From JBGVMW01 sp045125095 (GTDB lineage Bacteria; Bacillota; Clostridia; Lachnospirales; Lachnospiraceae), in assembly GCA_045125095.1 (NCBI GenBank), contig JBGVMW010000283.1:1-23976 (forward strand): a DNA stretch of 23,976 nucleotides. The letters run 5' to 3'. The position numbers and the translations under genes were made by a program. Below, one piece after another: positions 1 through 8,048 of this stretch; position 1 is the stretch's first letter, and the number at the start of each line of letters is the position of its first letter. Under the pieces are notes generated by a model. That model made no database searches and was not told where the DNA came from. It saw only the letters and a list, made by a program, of their open reading frames with translations.

Positions 1-141
1 GTAGCGGACACTAAGGCTGTAAAATACACAGCCTAAGTGCCGACGTTTTCAGAGGGTCACATATAGACTATGTAGCAAACAGCTATCTGTCACAAACAAT
101 TCTGACAATTCACTACCTTGTTGGCGTTTCGCAATTATCTA
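1..141. repeat. Left arm of terminal inverted repeat
   Basis: Positions 1-123 are identical to the reverse complement of 23854-23976. Identity continues to about 141 after a single one-base difference (TTGTTGGCG here, TTGTTGCG at the other end). The outer end can fold into an imperfect hairpin around GGCTGTAAAATACACAGCC at 15-33. The inner end holds TTGGCGTTTCGCAATTATCTA (121-141), which recurs at 3793-3813. No ORF of note lies inside. This is most simply a dispersed repeat at which the sequence was cut or the assembly stopped. Confidence 0.9.
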
Positions 142-148
142 AAACACT

Positions 149-1627
149 TTATTCGTTATCCTGAGAGTTTGCTAATTCTAACATAGAGATTGAGACCTGT
201 TGAATCTCCTTGTTATCCCGAATTACCATATCCATATTTTCTCTATATACATTTATCGTATCTGCAATGGCTGTTACCGAATTCTGGTTTGCTTCCGAAG
301 AATTCGTCATTTCTAAAATCTTGTGTTTCAAATCTTCCACAATAGCATCCATCTCATGTACATTGCTGTTTTGTTCTTCAATATTGTGATACAAAGCACC
401 AAAATGACCTGTCAGATTATCAAAATCTCCCGCAAAACCTTGCAAAGCCCGGATAGAAGCATGAATCGCTTCTGTACTGTCAGACAACTGCACTGTTGTT
501 TCTTCAATACGCTTCTGCATGGCATTTACAATAGAAACAACCTGGGAAGAACAACTATTACTGTCTTCTGCCAGTGCCTGTACTTCTGATGCCACCACGG
601 CAAATCCTGCTCCCATTTGCCCGGCTCTTGCCGCTTCAATCGAAGCATTTAGGGCAAGCATATTTGTGTTTGATGCAATTTGTGTCAACTGCTCTGTCAT
701 CTCTGATATTTCCAGAATCTCATCTTGCAGAGACCGAAAGACTTCACTAGTATTCGTAACAATATTCTGAAGTATCTCCATCTTACTGGTCATCTCCTGC
801 ATATTCTTTTTATTATCTGCAAGAGAATCCTCTACCTTTTTCACTTCCACATTCAAGTAATCTATCTGCTTTTCTGTTATCTGCATTTTCTCCTGTACAA
901 CTTCAAAGGTCTCAGCAACTTCTACTGTTCCCTGAGTAATGCTCTCAGAACCTAATCTCACATTATCTGCACAAGCTTCTAACCTCGTATTGGCTTCCTG
1001 CAACTTTTCCATTCGTCCAGCAGAATTGTCACAGTTCTGCTGTAATTCCTCACCTGCTTTTTTCAGCTCTGCTAACAGCTTTTCTGCTTCCTCCGCCCTT
1101 GCATTTCCAATTTCAATGTAAGCACGTCCTCTTTTTATCACCATGTACATAATAAACGCACCAACTGTAAACACCACCATACACATAACATATTGTGACA
1201 ATGATTCCGCTTTTTCCGGATGCAACAGATACGCGACCATTAATAAAATATCAATTAATACCGTCTGCACCAGTGCATATTTCGGTACCAGATATAGTCC
1301 CGATATACCAATTACTGCCAGATATAACGGAAAATCATCGCTGTAATAAGCCCCGCTGTTTATGGAGATGCAGAATACAACAAACACTACACAAATACAT
1401 ACAGCAAACTGCTGCTTGTCCCGATCCATCCTGCATTTTTTCATAACAGAAATGACAATCACAAACACAAGCAGACATACCCCAATTACAATTGCACCAT
1501 ACCATGACTGGCTGATTATATTCTTCAAAAAAAACACTGATGCTACCGAAAACACAGCAATCATCATATTTCTGAATATAATCTGCTCCGAAACAGGTTT
1601 TTTGTTTATTTTTTTCCCCTTATCCAT
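149..1627 (-). CDS. Methyl-accepting chemotaxis protein with polytopic membrane N-terminus
   Basis: This is a 492-residue transmembrane chemoreceptor that would signal to CheA/CheW. Residues 17-164 hold about six hydrophobic segments with short loops and no extracellular ligand-binding domain of normal size. Residues 175-300 are heptad-rich helix. The conserved signalling tip lies near 318-355 (NTNMLALNASIEAARAG followed by GFAVVASEVQALAE). No HAMP domain is evident between the last membrane helix and the coiled coil. The start has a strong AAGGAGGGG site and a matching promoter (1660-1688). The stop lies 8 bp from the terminal repeat. No other chemotaxis or flagellar gene is in view, so this is an orphan receptor. 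The stimulus is unknown; a membrane-embedded sensor is an inference from topology. Confidence 0.9.
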   Translation of the reverse strand: MDKGKKINKKPVSEQIIFRNMMIAVFSVASVFFLKNIISQSWYGAIVIGVCLLVFVIVISVMKKCRMDRDKQQFAVCICVVFVVFCISINSGAYYSDDFPLYLAVIGISGLYLVPKYALVQTVLIDILLMVAYLLHPEKAESLSQYVMCMVVFTVGAFIMYMVIKRGRAYIEIGNARAEEAEKLLAELKKAGEELQQNCDNSAGRMEKLQEANTRLEACADNVRLGSESITQGTVEVAETFEVVQEKMQITEKQIDYLNVEVKKVEDSLADNKKNMQEMTSKMEILQNIVTNTSEVFRSLQDEILEISEMTEQLTQIASNTNMLALNASIEAARAGQMGAGFAVVASEVQALAEDSNSCSSQVVSIVNAMQKRIEETTVQLSDSTEAIHASIRALQGFAGDFDNLTGHFGALYHNIEEQNSNVHEMDAIVEDLKHKILEMTNSSEANQNSVTAIADTINVYRENMDMVIRDNKEIQQVSISMLELANSQDNE

Positions 1628-1659
1628 ACAATCCCCTCCTTATTGTACACTATGTGATT

Positions 1660-1688
1660 AGTATATATCCTTTTTGATGCAAATGCAA
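1660..1688 (-). promoter_or_regulatory. Sigma-A promoter of the chemoreceptor gene
   Basis: Read on the minus strand, -35 TTGCAT (1688-1683) and -10 TATACT (1665-1660) are separated by 17 bp. The chemoreceptor start is about 33 bp downstream of the -10 with its AAGGAGGGG ribosome site between. It looks like the ordinary housekeeping promoter, not the sigma-28 type often used for motility genes. Confidence 0.65.
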
Positions 1689-1765
1689 CGAATATATTAA
1701 TTTTTAGCCGTATACCATCCTGTTTTTTTTATTTTTATTACCATGTAACATGTATGTATTTATGT

Positions 1766-1799
1766 AAAAAAACCTGCACAATTTTTGTTTTGTGCAGGT
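1766..1799 (-). terminator. Rho-independent terminator
   Basis: A perfect 10-bp stem (ACCTGCACAA / TTGTGCAGGT, 1772-1781 with 1790-1799) is followed on the minus strand by a run of seven T. It probably ends transcripts from the lipoprotein remnant and the upstream MTHFR-fusion gene. The remnant reading frame runs straight into its stem. Confidence 0.85.
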
Positions 1800-1939
1800 C
1801 TTTTCTTCGAAGCCTTGGTTTCCTCTTGTACAGTTGTCAATTTATTATCTTCATTTCTACTTTCACACCCCAGCAACAGACACACAGCCTATTACACTGG
1901 CGCATATACTGCCATAAGCTTTTTCATTGTCTTTTTCAT
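1800..1939 (-). pseudogene. Decayed lipoprotein gene with two in-frame stops
   Basis: Reading on the minus strand from the ATG at 1939, one frame encodes MKKTMKKLMAVYAPV, then TAA TAG (1894-1889), then AVCLLLGCESRNEDNK and a polar tail. Without the stops this would be a classical lipoprotein signal peptide: lysine-rich n-region, hydrophobic core and a lipobox LLGC, with the lipidated cysteine at codon 25. The frame then runs into the terminator at 1766-1799, so the mature domain is missing. A ribosome site (GGAATGGAG) with an upstream hairpin is kept at 1946-1971. I infer a lipoprotein gene lost by internal deletion plus nonsense change. An alternative is a 15-codon leader peptide, but the in-frame lipobox argues against chance. 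Confidence 0.6.
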
Positions 1940-1945
1940 AACATT

Positions 1946-1971
1946 CTCCATTCCGTCGCTTCTGCGGCAAT
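1946..1971 (-). promoter_or_regulatory. Hairpin-SD element upstream of lipoprotein remnant
   Basis: On the minus strand GCCGC-AGAA-GCGAC forms a short stem with one mismatch, followed directly by GGAATGGAG and, six bases later, the ATG of the remnant. It matches the elements at 9191, 14279, 17793 and 18062 in layout and tail. Confidence 0.55.
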
Positions 1972-2016
1972 ACCATCAATTCCCTACTTTGAACAACGCA
2001 ACCGAACAAATCACCT

Positions 2017-3765
2017 TTACTCTAAGATTTGCTTCAATAAATATACACGATTAAATGGCAATGAAAAATAAAATCCATCTACATCATCCTTCGCATACGC
2101 CATAACCTCTTTTACAATAGCAATGCCCACTGCTTCACTTTCTTCCTTTGTCATATCTGGCAAAAAGCGTTCTGCAATTTCGTCAGAAACCTCTATTCCT
2201 GTCATCTCATTTTTAATGAACAACGCATTCTTACGACTAACAAGAGGCATTACACCACATAATATTTTTGCACCGGTTGCTTCCTTTATCTGCTTCACTC
2301 GCTCTACACCATTTCGGTCAAACACCGGCTGGGTAAAAAAGAATGTTGCTCCTGCTTCCATTTTCTTTTTCACACGATTGATTTCCACATCAAGGTTCCG
2401 GCGGTGGCAACCGATGGCACCACCATATGTCATTGGATTTTCTGCAAACTGATCCGCATTCATATCCTTAATAATTTTCATAAATCCAACGGAATCAAAG
2501 TTAAACACACTTTTTACAGATTGTCGAATCATCGTAGGCACCGGATCACCGGTCACAACCAGAAAATTAGAAACACCATTCATATATGCCCCCAGCAACT
2601 GTGAGCGTACTGCTATGGCATTTTTATCACGACAGCACACATGTGGCATCACGCACAAACCCGTTTCTGAAGCTACTTTCGCTGCCATCAACACAGAATC
2701 TGCCCTCGTTCTGCCTGATGGAGAATCCGGAAACGTAACCACATCCACATCCATATTTTTCAGGCTGTTTGCTGCATCCATCATTTTTTCACTGTCGCCA
2801 GTCATAGGTGGTGCCAATTCGACGGCAATTACCTTTTTATTCTCTTTCTCTGCATAAAAAGCACTGTTTTTTATTGGCGAAGTTTCTTTTTCGCTCTCAA
2901 TAGTGTGATGGGGATATCTGTGGTTCTGATCTAAGGTTTCCCACATTTTTTTTATAAAAGCAGGTGTTGTTCCACAACATCCACCTAAGATATCAACACC
3001 CAGTTTCTCCATATCCTGCATTTTTTCCACAAAATATTCTTCATTCTCCAAGAACACCATACGGTTCTTGATAATCTGTGGATAACTGGCATTTGGCAAT
3101 GCTGTAATATATTTTCCGATATCAAGATTACATTTTTCTAAAATGGTGTACAAATGCCCTGGTCCTACACCGCAGTTAAATCCCACTGCATCTATCTCTG
3201 GTATATTTGCTTCTACTAACAATCTCTTCGCACTCAAGCCCGAATTACTGTAACCAAACTGATTTACACAAAACTGTACAATAACAAAAATATTCTGTTC
3301 TGCTTTCATTCTCTTGATAACAGGCAAAATGGTTTCTACATCTGCAAATGTCTCAAACACAAGAATGTCCAGTCCCTCCTCCAAAAAGGTTCTGCATAGT
3401 TCCTCGTATTCCGCCTCTGCATCTTCATTCTGTTTCAAGGGTATGGGACCAATATCTCCTGCTATATACACAGATTTTCCAGATTCCTTCACCGCTTCTT
3501 TCGCAAGACGACAACCTGTGCGAATGTTCTCCTTCACTTCTTCAATTGGCATGGACAACATTTGTGTATTAGAAGCAAACGTATTGGTTCGTATTAACCG
3601 TGCTCCGGCTTCAATATAGTCTTCATGTACCTGCTTTACAACTTCAGGGTTATCAAAATTGCCCCTCTCTGCCATGTGTTCTTCACCTGCAAGCAAAGAA
3701 TAATAAGTACCAAATGCACCATCACATACTAATTTATTTTTTTCTAAATATTCATTTATATTCAT
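2017..3765 (-). CDS. Bifunctional homocysteine S-methyltransferase / methylenetetrahydrofolate reductase
   Basis: This 582-residue cytosolic fusion combines two steps of methionine and folate metabolism. Residues 1-285 form a homocysteine S-methyltransferase barrel (CDGAFGT near 14-20). Its zinc-binding cysteines are visible as FNCGVGP (C198) and GGCCGTT (C263, C264). Residues about 311-575 form the MTHFR barrel (VELAPP, VTGDPVP, FFFTQPVFD), which reduces 5,10-methylene-THF to 5-methyl-THF. Length and order match the Bacillus YitJ type (about 610 aa). The start has an AGAGGT ribosome site. No SAM riboswitch is present upstream; the 5' flank is a repeat element (3793-3911). Which methyl donor the N-terminal domain uses cannot be told from sequence. 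Confidence 0.92.
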   Translation of the reverse strand: MNINEYLEKNKLVCDGAFGTYYSLLAGEEHMAERGNFDNPEVVKQVHEDYIEAGARLIRTNTFASNTQMLSMPIEEVKENIRTGCRLAKEAVKESGKSVYIAGDIGPIPLKQNEDAEAEYEELCRTFLEEGLDILVFETFADVETILPVIKRMKAEQNIFVIVQFCVNQFGYSNSGLSAKRLLVEANIPEIDAVGFNCGVGPGHLYTILEKCNLDIGKYITALPNASYPQIIKNRMVFLENEEYFVEKMQDMEKLGVDILGGCCGTTPAFIKKMWETLDQNHRYPHHTIESEKETSPIKNSAFYAEKENKKVIAVELAPPMTGDSEKMMDAANSLKNMDVDVVTFPDSPSGRTRADSVLMAAKVASETGLCVMPHVCCRDKNAIAVRSQLLGAYMNGVSNFLVVTGDPVPTMIRQSVKSVFNFDSVGFMKIIKDMNADQFAENPMTYGGAIGCHRRNLDVEINRVKKKMEAGATFFFTQPVFDRNGVERVKQIKEATGAKILCGVMPLVSRKNALFIKNEMTGIEVSDEIAERFLPDMTKEESEAVGIAIVKEVMAYAKDDVDGFYFSLPFNRVYLLKQILE

Positions 3766-3792
3766 ATCATACCTCTTTATCGTTTTGTTTAA

Positions 3793-3911
3793 TTGGCGTT
3801 TCGCAATTATCTATTTTTGTGAACAAAGCGTGCAAGTGCGCATCACTTTTATATACTAGGAAATTTCAAGTATTACATTCTATAATAAACTATTGTAATT
3901 TCCTAGTATAC
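3793..3911. repeat. Composite intergenic repeat, copy 1
   Basis: The segment begins with the 21-base module TTGGCGTTTCGCAATTATCTA (3793-3813), which is also the inner end of both terminal repeats. A GAACAAAGCGTGC...GTGCGCATCACTT module follows, shared with the copies at 8049 and 19086. It ends with a 14-bp perfect inverted repeat (TATACTAGGAAATT / AATTTCCTAGTATA) around an AT-rich loop. The TATACTAG arms are shared with the other copies. It fills the whole gap between two genes, so it must hold or interrupt the promoter of the MTHFR-fusion gene. Confidence 0.8.
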
Positions 3912-3938
3912 AAAAAGAAGCGGTTACTCCACCGCTTC
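3912..3938 (-). terminator. Terminator overlapping the stop codon of the flavodoxin-like gene
   Basis: On the minus strand GAAGCGGT-GGAGTA-ACCGCTTC forms a perfect 8-bp stem (3917-3938) followed by TTTTT. The TAA stop codon (3926-3924) lies at the loop/descending-stem junction, so the last codons form the ascending stem. Confidence 0.85.
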
Positions 3939-4469
3939 CTTTATAAATGCACGAATTGTCTCCCAAGCTGTCTCATATTCATTCTTTGTAACTTTAATCT
4001 TGCAAATATCAACTGCATCTTCCATGCGTTCAGCTAACATCTCCAATTCTTCCGTTACATCTGTCCTTCTGCCGATTAGTAGAATAACTACCTTTTTTCC
4101 GGCAAAGGAATGCTGTTCGATATATTTCTGTAACACCAGTGAAGGTAATCCCATATACACTGCACTGCTTAAAAATATAATATCGTAGGATTCTATGTCA
4201 TAGGAAAGCTCTGGTGAAGGATGATTCATACACACTTCACAATGGTTACTTTTTAATCTGCCTGCAAAATACTGTGCTGCTTTCTCCACACTTCCATGAG
4301 AAGATGGTTGGTACAAATACAGTACTTTTTTCTCCGGTTCCTGGCATTTTAAAACATTTTCCTGAAAAGGATATACCAGTTCATTTTTCTTCACAGGCTT
4401 TCCTGTCACATACATCACCAGAGTATATAACAGAATAAATACAATTGTAATTATAATAAGCGCTGGCAT
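3924..4469 (-). CDS. Membrane-anchored flavodoxin-like protein
   Basis: A 181-residue protein with one N-terminal membrane helix (about residues 2-22, ALIIITIVFILLYTLVMYV) and a soluble C-terminal domain of flavodoxin-like order. A beta strand KKVLYLYQ is followed by a phosphate-binding-type loop PSSHGSVEKAA, then YDIIFLSSAVYMGLPS and KKVVILLIG, where flavodoxins contact FMN. The loop is not the canonical T/SxTGxT, so FMN binding is plausible but unproven. Its start is 1 base from the stop of the glycosyltransferase gene, so the two are probably translationally coupled. The fold assignment is from motif order only; an NADPH-FMN-reductase-like or purely structural role is possible. Confidence 0.6.
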   Translation of the reverse strand: MPALIIITIVFILLYTLVMYVTGKPVKKNELVYPFQENVLKCQEPEKKVLYLYQPSSHGSVEKAAQYFAGRLKSNHCEVCMNHPSPELSYDIESYDIIFLSSAVYMGLPSLVLQKYIEQHSFAGKKVVILLIGRRTDVTEELEMLAERMEDAVDICKIKVTKNEYETAWETIRAFIKEAVE

Positions 4470-4470
4470 T

Positions 4471-5484
4471 TTATTCTTTATCCTTTGCAGTCTCTTCTAC
4501 AATGCCGTTTTCCTGAAGGGAATCCTTTTTCTTGCCTTCCTTCAACAGCTCATACTCTAAGTTTTTAACTCGATACTGTACGTCTTCAATCAATTTTCGG
4601 TTGGCTGTCATAATATCACCGCAAAATCCAATTACCATAGTCTGCACACCAATAATAATCAACATACTTGCCAGAATCAATGACTGGATATGTCCGCTTC
4701 CTGCTCCATTCAGATAATAATATATAAAACGGACACCTATTCCACCACCAGCTAATAGAAACAAAATTGCCACCATAGAAAAAAATGCCAATGGACGATA
4801 CATAATAAATGCTCTGACAATTGTCAACATGGAGCGTTTTACATAGCCCCACATACTGTTAAAAAGTCTGGATTTGCGAAGTTCCGGATTCGTATGAACC
4901 GGAACAGAGGTAATCGCCATTCGATTTCGCCCTGCCTGCACAATCGTCTCTAACGTATATGTATATTCGTTAATTACATTCATGCGCATCGCTGCATCTC
5001 TGCTATATGCACGAAATCCACTTGGAGCATCCGGAATATCCGTCTTGGAAGCTTTTCGTACTACCCAGCTTCCGAAATGCTGTAATTTTTTCTTTACATA
5101 CGAAAAATGCTCAGTATCATCAATTGGACGTTCCCCAATTACAATATCGGCTTCTTTATTTATAATTGGGCGAATCAGTTTTTCAATGTCGGAACCTTCA
5201 TACTGGTTATCTGCATCTGTGTTCACTACGATATCTGCACCATTTCGCAAAGCCGCATCCAGTCCAGCTAAAAATCCCTTCGCAAGACCTTTGTTGTTCT
5301 TAAAATTAACAATATAATGAACGCCCCATTCTCTCGCCACCTGAACCGTCTCGTCTGTACTTCCATCATTGATAATCAAATATTCAATTTCATCTACACC
5401 ATCTATGTGCTTTGGTAATGCATCCAAAGCGATTCTTAATGTCTTTGCCTCATTTAAACAAGGCACCTGAATAATCAGTTTCAC
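4471..5484 (-). CDS. Family 2 glycosyltransferase, polyprenyl-phosphate type, membrane anchored
   Basis: The protein has an N-terminal GT-A domain (IIQVPCLNEAKTL, IINDGSTD, then the DxD-like VNTDADNQY) and a C-terminal pair of membrane helices. This is the arrangement of dolichol- or undecaprenyl-phosphate sugar transferases of the DPM1/GtrB group, which load a sugar on a lipid carrier at the inner membrane face. I place the start at the GTG at 5484 (337 residues) because AAGAGGAGA lies just upstream (5499-5491). A further in-frame GTG at 5514 would put that site inside the coding region. The flavodoxin-like gene follows after 1 base. Donor sugar and acceptor cannot be read from sequence. Confidence 0.85.
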   Translation of the reverse strand: MKLIIQVPCLNEAKTLRIALDALPKHIDGVDEIEYLIINDGSTDETVQVAREWGVHYIVNFKNNKGLAKGFLAGLDAALRNGADIVVNTDADNQYEGSDIEKLIRPIINKEADIVIGERPIDDTEHFSYVKKKLQHFGSWVVRKASKTDIPDAPSGFRAYSRDAAMRMNVINEYTYTLETIVQAGRNRMAITSVPVHTNPELRKSRLFNSMWGYVKRSMLTIVRAFIMYRPLAFFSMVAILFLLAGGGIGVRFIYYYLNGAGSGHIQSLILASMLIIIGVQTMVIGFCGDIMTANRKLIEDVQYRVKNLEYELLKEGKKKDSLQENGIVEETAKDKE

Positions 5485-5522
5485 GTCTGTTCTCCTCTTA
5501 CAATTATCGTTCACAATGTTTT

Positions 5523-5551
5523 ATTTTAGCACGTTATTCTCCACAATACAA
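5523..5551 (-). promoter_or_regulatory. Possible promoter of the glycosyltransferase gene
   Basis: Minus-strand TTGTAT (5551-5546) and TAAAAT (5528-5523) are spaced by 17 bp, just downstream of the terminator of the preceding GH25 gene and about 38 bp before the chosen GTG start. The match is weak. Confidence 0.35.
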
Positions 5552-5560
5552 GAGAATTCA

Positions 5561-5587
5561 TAAAAAAGAGGGCTTACGCCCTCTTTA
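5561..5587 (-). terminator. Terminator at the end of the GH25 gene
   Basis: A 9-bp stem on the minus strand (AAAGAGGGC-GTAA-GCCCTCTTT, 5565-5586) with a GUAA tetraloop leads into TTTTTTA. It begins within the TAA stop codon of the lysozyme gene, separating it from the glycosyltransferase gene. Confidence 0.88.
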
Positions 5588-7915
5588 TTGTGGAACATAT
5601 GCTTTTCCGTTACCGTCGCCGGCGGAATACATCTGGTATCCGTTATTCTTATCCACTCTGCCATTCACACCATTAACGGTTGCCGTAGATGTGAACTGCC
5701 ACATGGTATATTTACCCTGATAGGTTACTTTATGGCTGTCTTTGCCATTATTTGTACCATACTGTGCTACCCACACATCATAGTTCGATAACTGTGACAT
5801 ATCAAGATTATTATTCAACCAGCTTGTGCTTGCATAAATCAATGGTGTATATCCATACGATTTCACTGCACTACAGAAAGCGGCTGTTACTGTTGTACGC
5901 TGTGCCTTAGTGAGTTTATTGGCACGTCCTGGTGCTCCACCGCTGGTATATACCGCCTCAGAATCAATACAGATCGGGAAATCCAACCGATATTCTTTAA
6001 TTTTGTTATACACCCATTTTACCTCTTCTTTCGCCTCTGCCTCTGTAATAGCCTGACTAAAGAAATAAACACCTACATTAACGCCTGCATTCTGGGCACC
6101 TTCTAAATGCTCCTTAAAGGTTGGATCTTCATAAATCTGTCCACCTTCTGCTCCGCGGTAACCCACACGAATCATAACAAAATCTATACCATCGTTTTTT
6201 ACTTTATTCCAGTCTATTGTTACCTTATAGGTACCATCCTTCTGCTGTGTTGCCTGATATTTTGATATATCAATACCCTTCATCTGCACCGAATTATTGC
6301 ACAGGCTCGCATATCTGTCCGATATCTGTACATTCACTGTCATGGAGTCTACAATCTGCACAGCACCTGTCACATCCGTAGCCTGTATCTGAATCACATA
6401 CTGCCCCGTTGTACATCCAAACTGTGCTGCACCAGCATCTGCCAACCATTTATCTCCTACCTTACGTGCTTTGTAAATTCTTGCCAATGTGGTATTTGCT
6501 GACGGAGTTACAATAAACTCTACCTTAGAAATATCATTTACTGCAGTAATCGGATTGGCAACCATCTGGAAGGAACCATTTTCGTTATTAATATAACGTG
6601 TGGAGCAACCACCGGAAATCATGTTCTGCACATTAACGATTTGCTCTGCAATCTTGACCGTTCCTTCATTTTTTACTGTAACATAGGCATCTATCTTATA
6701 CGCACCTGGTGTTGCCAGGGTTTCATTTGGAATGGTTACCGTATACTTGCTATCACTTAATGTACCAGCATAAGAGGCTGCGCTTCCTTCTCCACTGCCT
6801 GTATTCCATACTTTAAAGGTTACATTACTTACTTTGTCAAGACAACCTAATCCAGACATTGTTGCTACATACCCGGCAGGTTGCTGCTCCGCTGTAAATG
6901 ACATACTTTTTGTCAATGCTGGTGTAATATTTCGTGTGCATGTACCAACTAACTGGCATACTCCACGGGCATCTGTTGCATATACTTGCATCGTATAACT
7001 ACCCTTTTTGTAGGCAAATTTCTTGGATGCTGCATAAGCAACATATCTCTTTGTCTTGCTATAATACTTTCCGGTCAACCATTGTGCCGTTTCTTCGCCG
7101 CCATTTGTGTACCACATTTTCACCTGTACTTTTTTAATTGCAGCCGGTCCAGTAATTCCTCCAGCATAGATACTCCATTTTGCCAAATCTGCATTTGTCA
7201 TCTTTGTTTCAATTTTTGCATCGGTAATACCTTTAATGATTACTTTCTTTGAAGAAATCAACTCCGGATCGCCCTCTGTAAAATAAGCATATGCTTCTAC
7301 GCGATAAGCCCCTACATCACAATTGTGTTTACTGATAGGCACAGTATATGTATAGGTTCCGGCACCCTTATTTTTCAATGTATATGTCTTTAAATCATCC
7401 TGTCCATTTACATAGGACCATACCTGAATCTTAACACTCTGTAACATATCCTTACCATAACGTACATTTTTTAGTGTTGCTGATATCTTTGAATGTTCTT
7501 TATTTAAACTTACAGAAAAATTCATAGAACTGTTTACTGCCACATTGTATGTAGTGTAACCCAGTTTCACTTTCTTTCCTTTGCTGTTTAATGCATACGC
7601 CTGAAGACAATATATACCTTCATCATAGTTATGATTTTCTGCCTTGACAGTAAATGTCCACTTTGATTTAGAGCTGGCTACGGATACTGTCTTTAAATCA
7701 TCCTTTCCATTTACTTCACTCCAAGCATCTAAATATATATTCTTATATTTTGATGCAGCTTTTGTCTTTTCCAATGTAACAGTAAAACTTCCATCATCTG
7801 CATTCTTATCAGCAACAGTCATTTCAGATGCCGCTTCTGTTGTCAGCGTACTTACCCCACTTCCAAGCATAAGAATCGCACAAATCAATAAACCAATCTT
7901 CTTACGTAATTTCAT
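5585..7915 (-). CDS. Secreted GH25 muramidase with Bsp-like repeats
   Basis: A 776-residue exported peptidoglycan hydrolase. Residues 1-29 form a Sec signal peptide ending near TEAAS. Residues about 33-530 are five tandem beta-rich repeats of about 95 residues of the GBS Bsp-like type; two carry the near-identical phrase W-S-x-VNG-x-DDLKT (near 65-75 and 166-176), and most end in a Y-x-x-x-x-Y-A strand. Residues about 545-765 form a glycoside hydrolase 25 barrel: GIDISKYQ (D549), DFVMIRVGYRG, the catalytic DSE at 651-653 (E653 the likely acid), VWVAQYG and MWQFTS. It should cleave the MurNAc-GlcNAc bond in cell walls; repeats probably bind wall or surface polymer. No LPXTG or membrane anchor is seen. 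It is followed by its own terminator, so it looks monocistronic. Host role (autolysin or bacteriocin-like) is open. Confidence 0.92.
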   Translation of the reverse strand: MKLRKKIGLLICAILMLGSGVSTLTTEAASEMTVADKNADDGSFTVTLEKTKAASKYKNIYLDAWSEVNGKDDLKTVSVASSKSKWTFTVKAENHNYDEGIYCLQAYALNSKGKKVKLGYTTYNVAVNSSMNFSVSLNKEHSKISATLKNVRYGKDMLQSVKIQVWSYVNGQDDLKTYTLKNKGAGTYTYTVPISKHNCDVGAYRVEAYAYFTEGDPELISSKKVIIKGITDAKIETKMTNADLAKWSIYAGGITGPAAIKKVQVKMWYTNGGEETAQWLTGKYYSKTKRYVAYAASKKFAYKKGSYTMQVYATDARGVCQLVGTCTRNITPALTKSMSFTAEQQPAGYVATMSGLGCLDKVSNVTFKVWNTGSGEGSAASYAGTLSDSKYTVTIPNETLATPGAYKIDAYVTVKNEGTVKIAEQIVNVQNMISGGCSTRYINNENGSFQMVANPITAVNDISKVEFIVTPSANTTLARIYKARKVGDKWLADAGAAQFGCTTGQYVIQIQATDVTGAVQIVDSMTVNVQISDRYASLCNNSVQMKGIDISKYQATQQKDGTYKVTIDWNKVKNDGIDFVMIRVGYRGAEGGQIYEDPTFKEHLEGAQNAGVNVGVYFFSQAITEAEAKEEVKWVYNKIKEYRLDFPICIDSEAVYTSGGAPGRANKLTKAQRTTVTAAFCSAVKSYGYTPLIYASTSWLNNNLDMSQLSNYDVWVAQYGTNNGKDSHKVTYQGKYTMWQFTSTATVNGVNGRVDKNNGYQMYSAGDGNGKAYVPQ

Positions 7916-7950
7916 TTACTTCTACGCGCACTTACGTGCATTACTCCTTT
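7912..7950 (-). promoter_or_regulatory. Unusual start region of the GH25 gene: distant SD, hairpin, overlapping mini-ORF
   Basis: The only good Shine-Dalgarno sequence (AAAGGAG, 7950-7944) lies 28 bases upstream of the GH25 ATG. Between them is a small hairpin (GCAC-GTAA-GTGC, 7939-7928) and a nine-codon ORF (ATG at 7941, MHVSARRSK) whose TGA overlaps the GH25 start as ATGA. Either the mini-ORF couples translation or the hairpin shortens the distance. A weak AGAAG three bases before the ATG is an alternative site. Confidence 0.4.
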
Positions 7951-8048
7951 CCTTGCATTATCTTTTCCACATACGTCATATCATACCACCATATTTTATC
8001 AAATGCAACCAAACATGTCGAATACCATTTATTACCGCATTTTTTTGT

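Noticed and set aside
1660..1688. Sigma-28 motility promoter for the chemoreceptor gene
   Set aside because: The -10 is TATACT and the -35 TTGCAT with 17-bp spacing; no TAAA-N15-GCCGATAA pattern is present.
3766..3923. SAM or other riboswitch upstream of the MTHFR-fusion gene
   Set aside because: The gap is fully explained by repeat modules also found elsewhere; no conserved SAM-box pattern is visible.
4616..4852. 78-residue minus-strand ORF
   Set aside because: It lies inside the glycosyltransferase gene in another frame, has no ribosome site, and its composition looks like a frame shadow.
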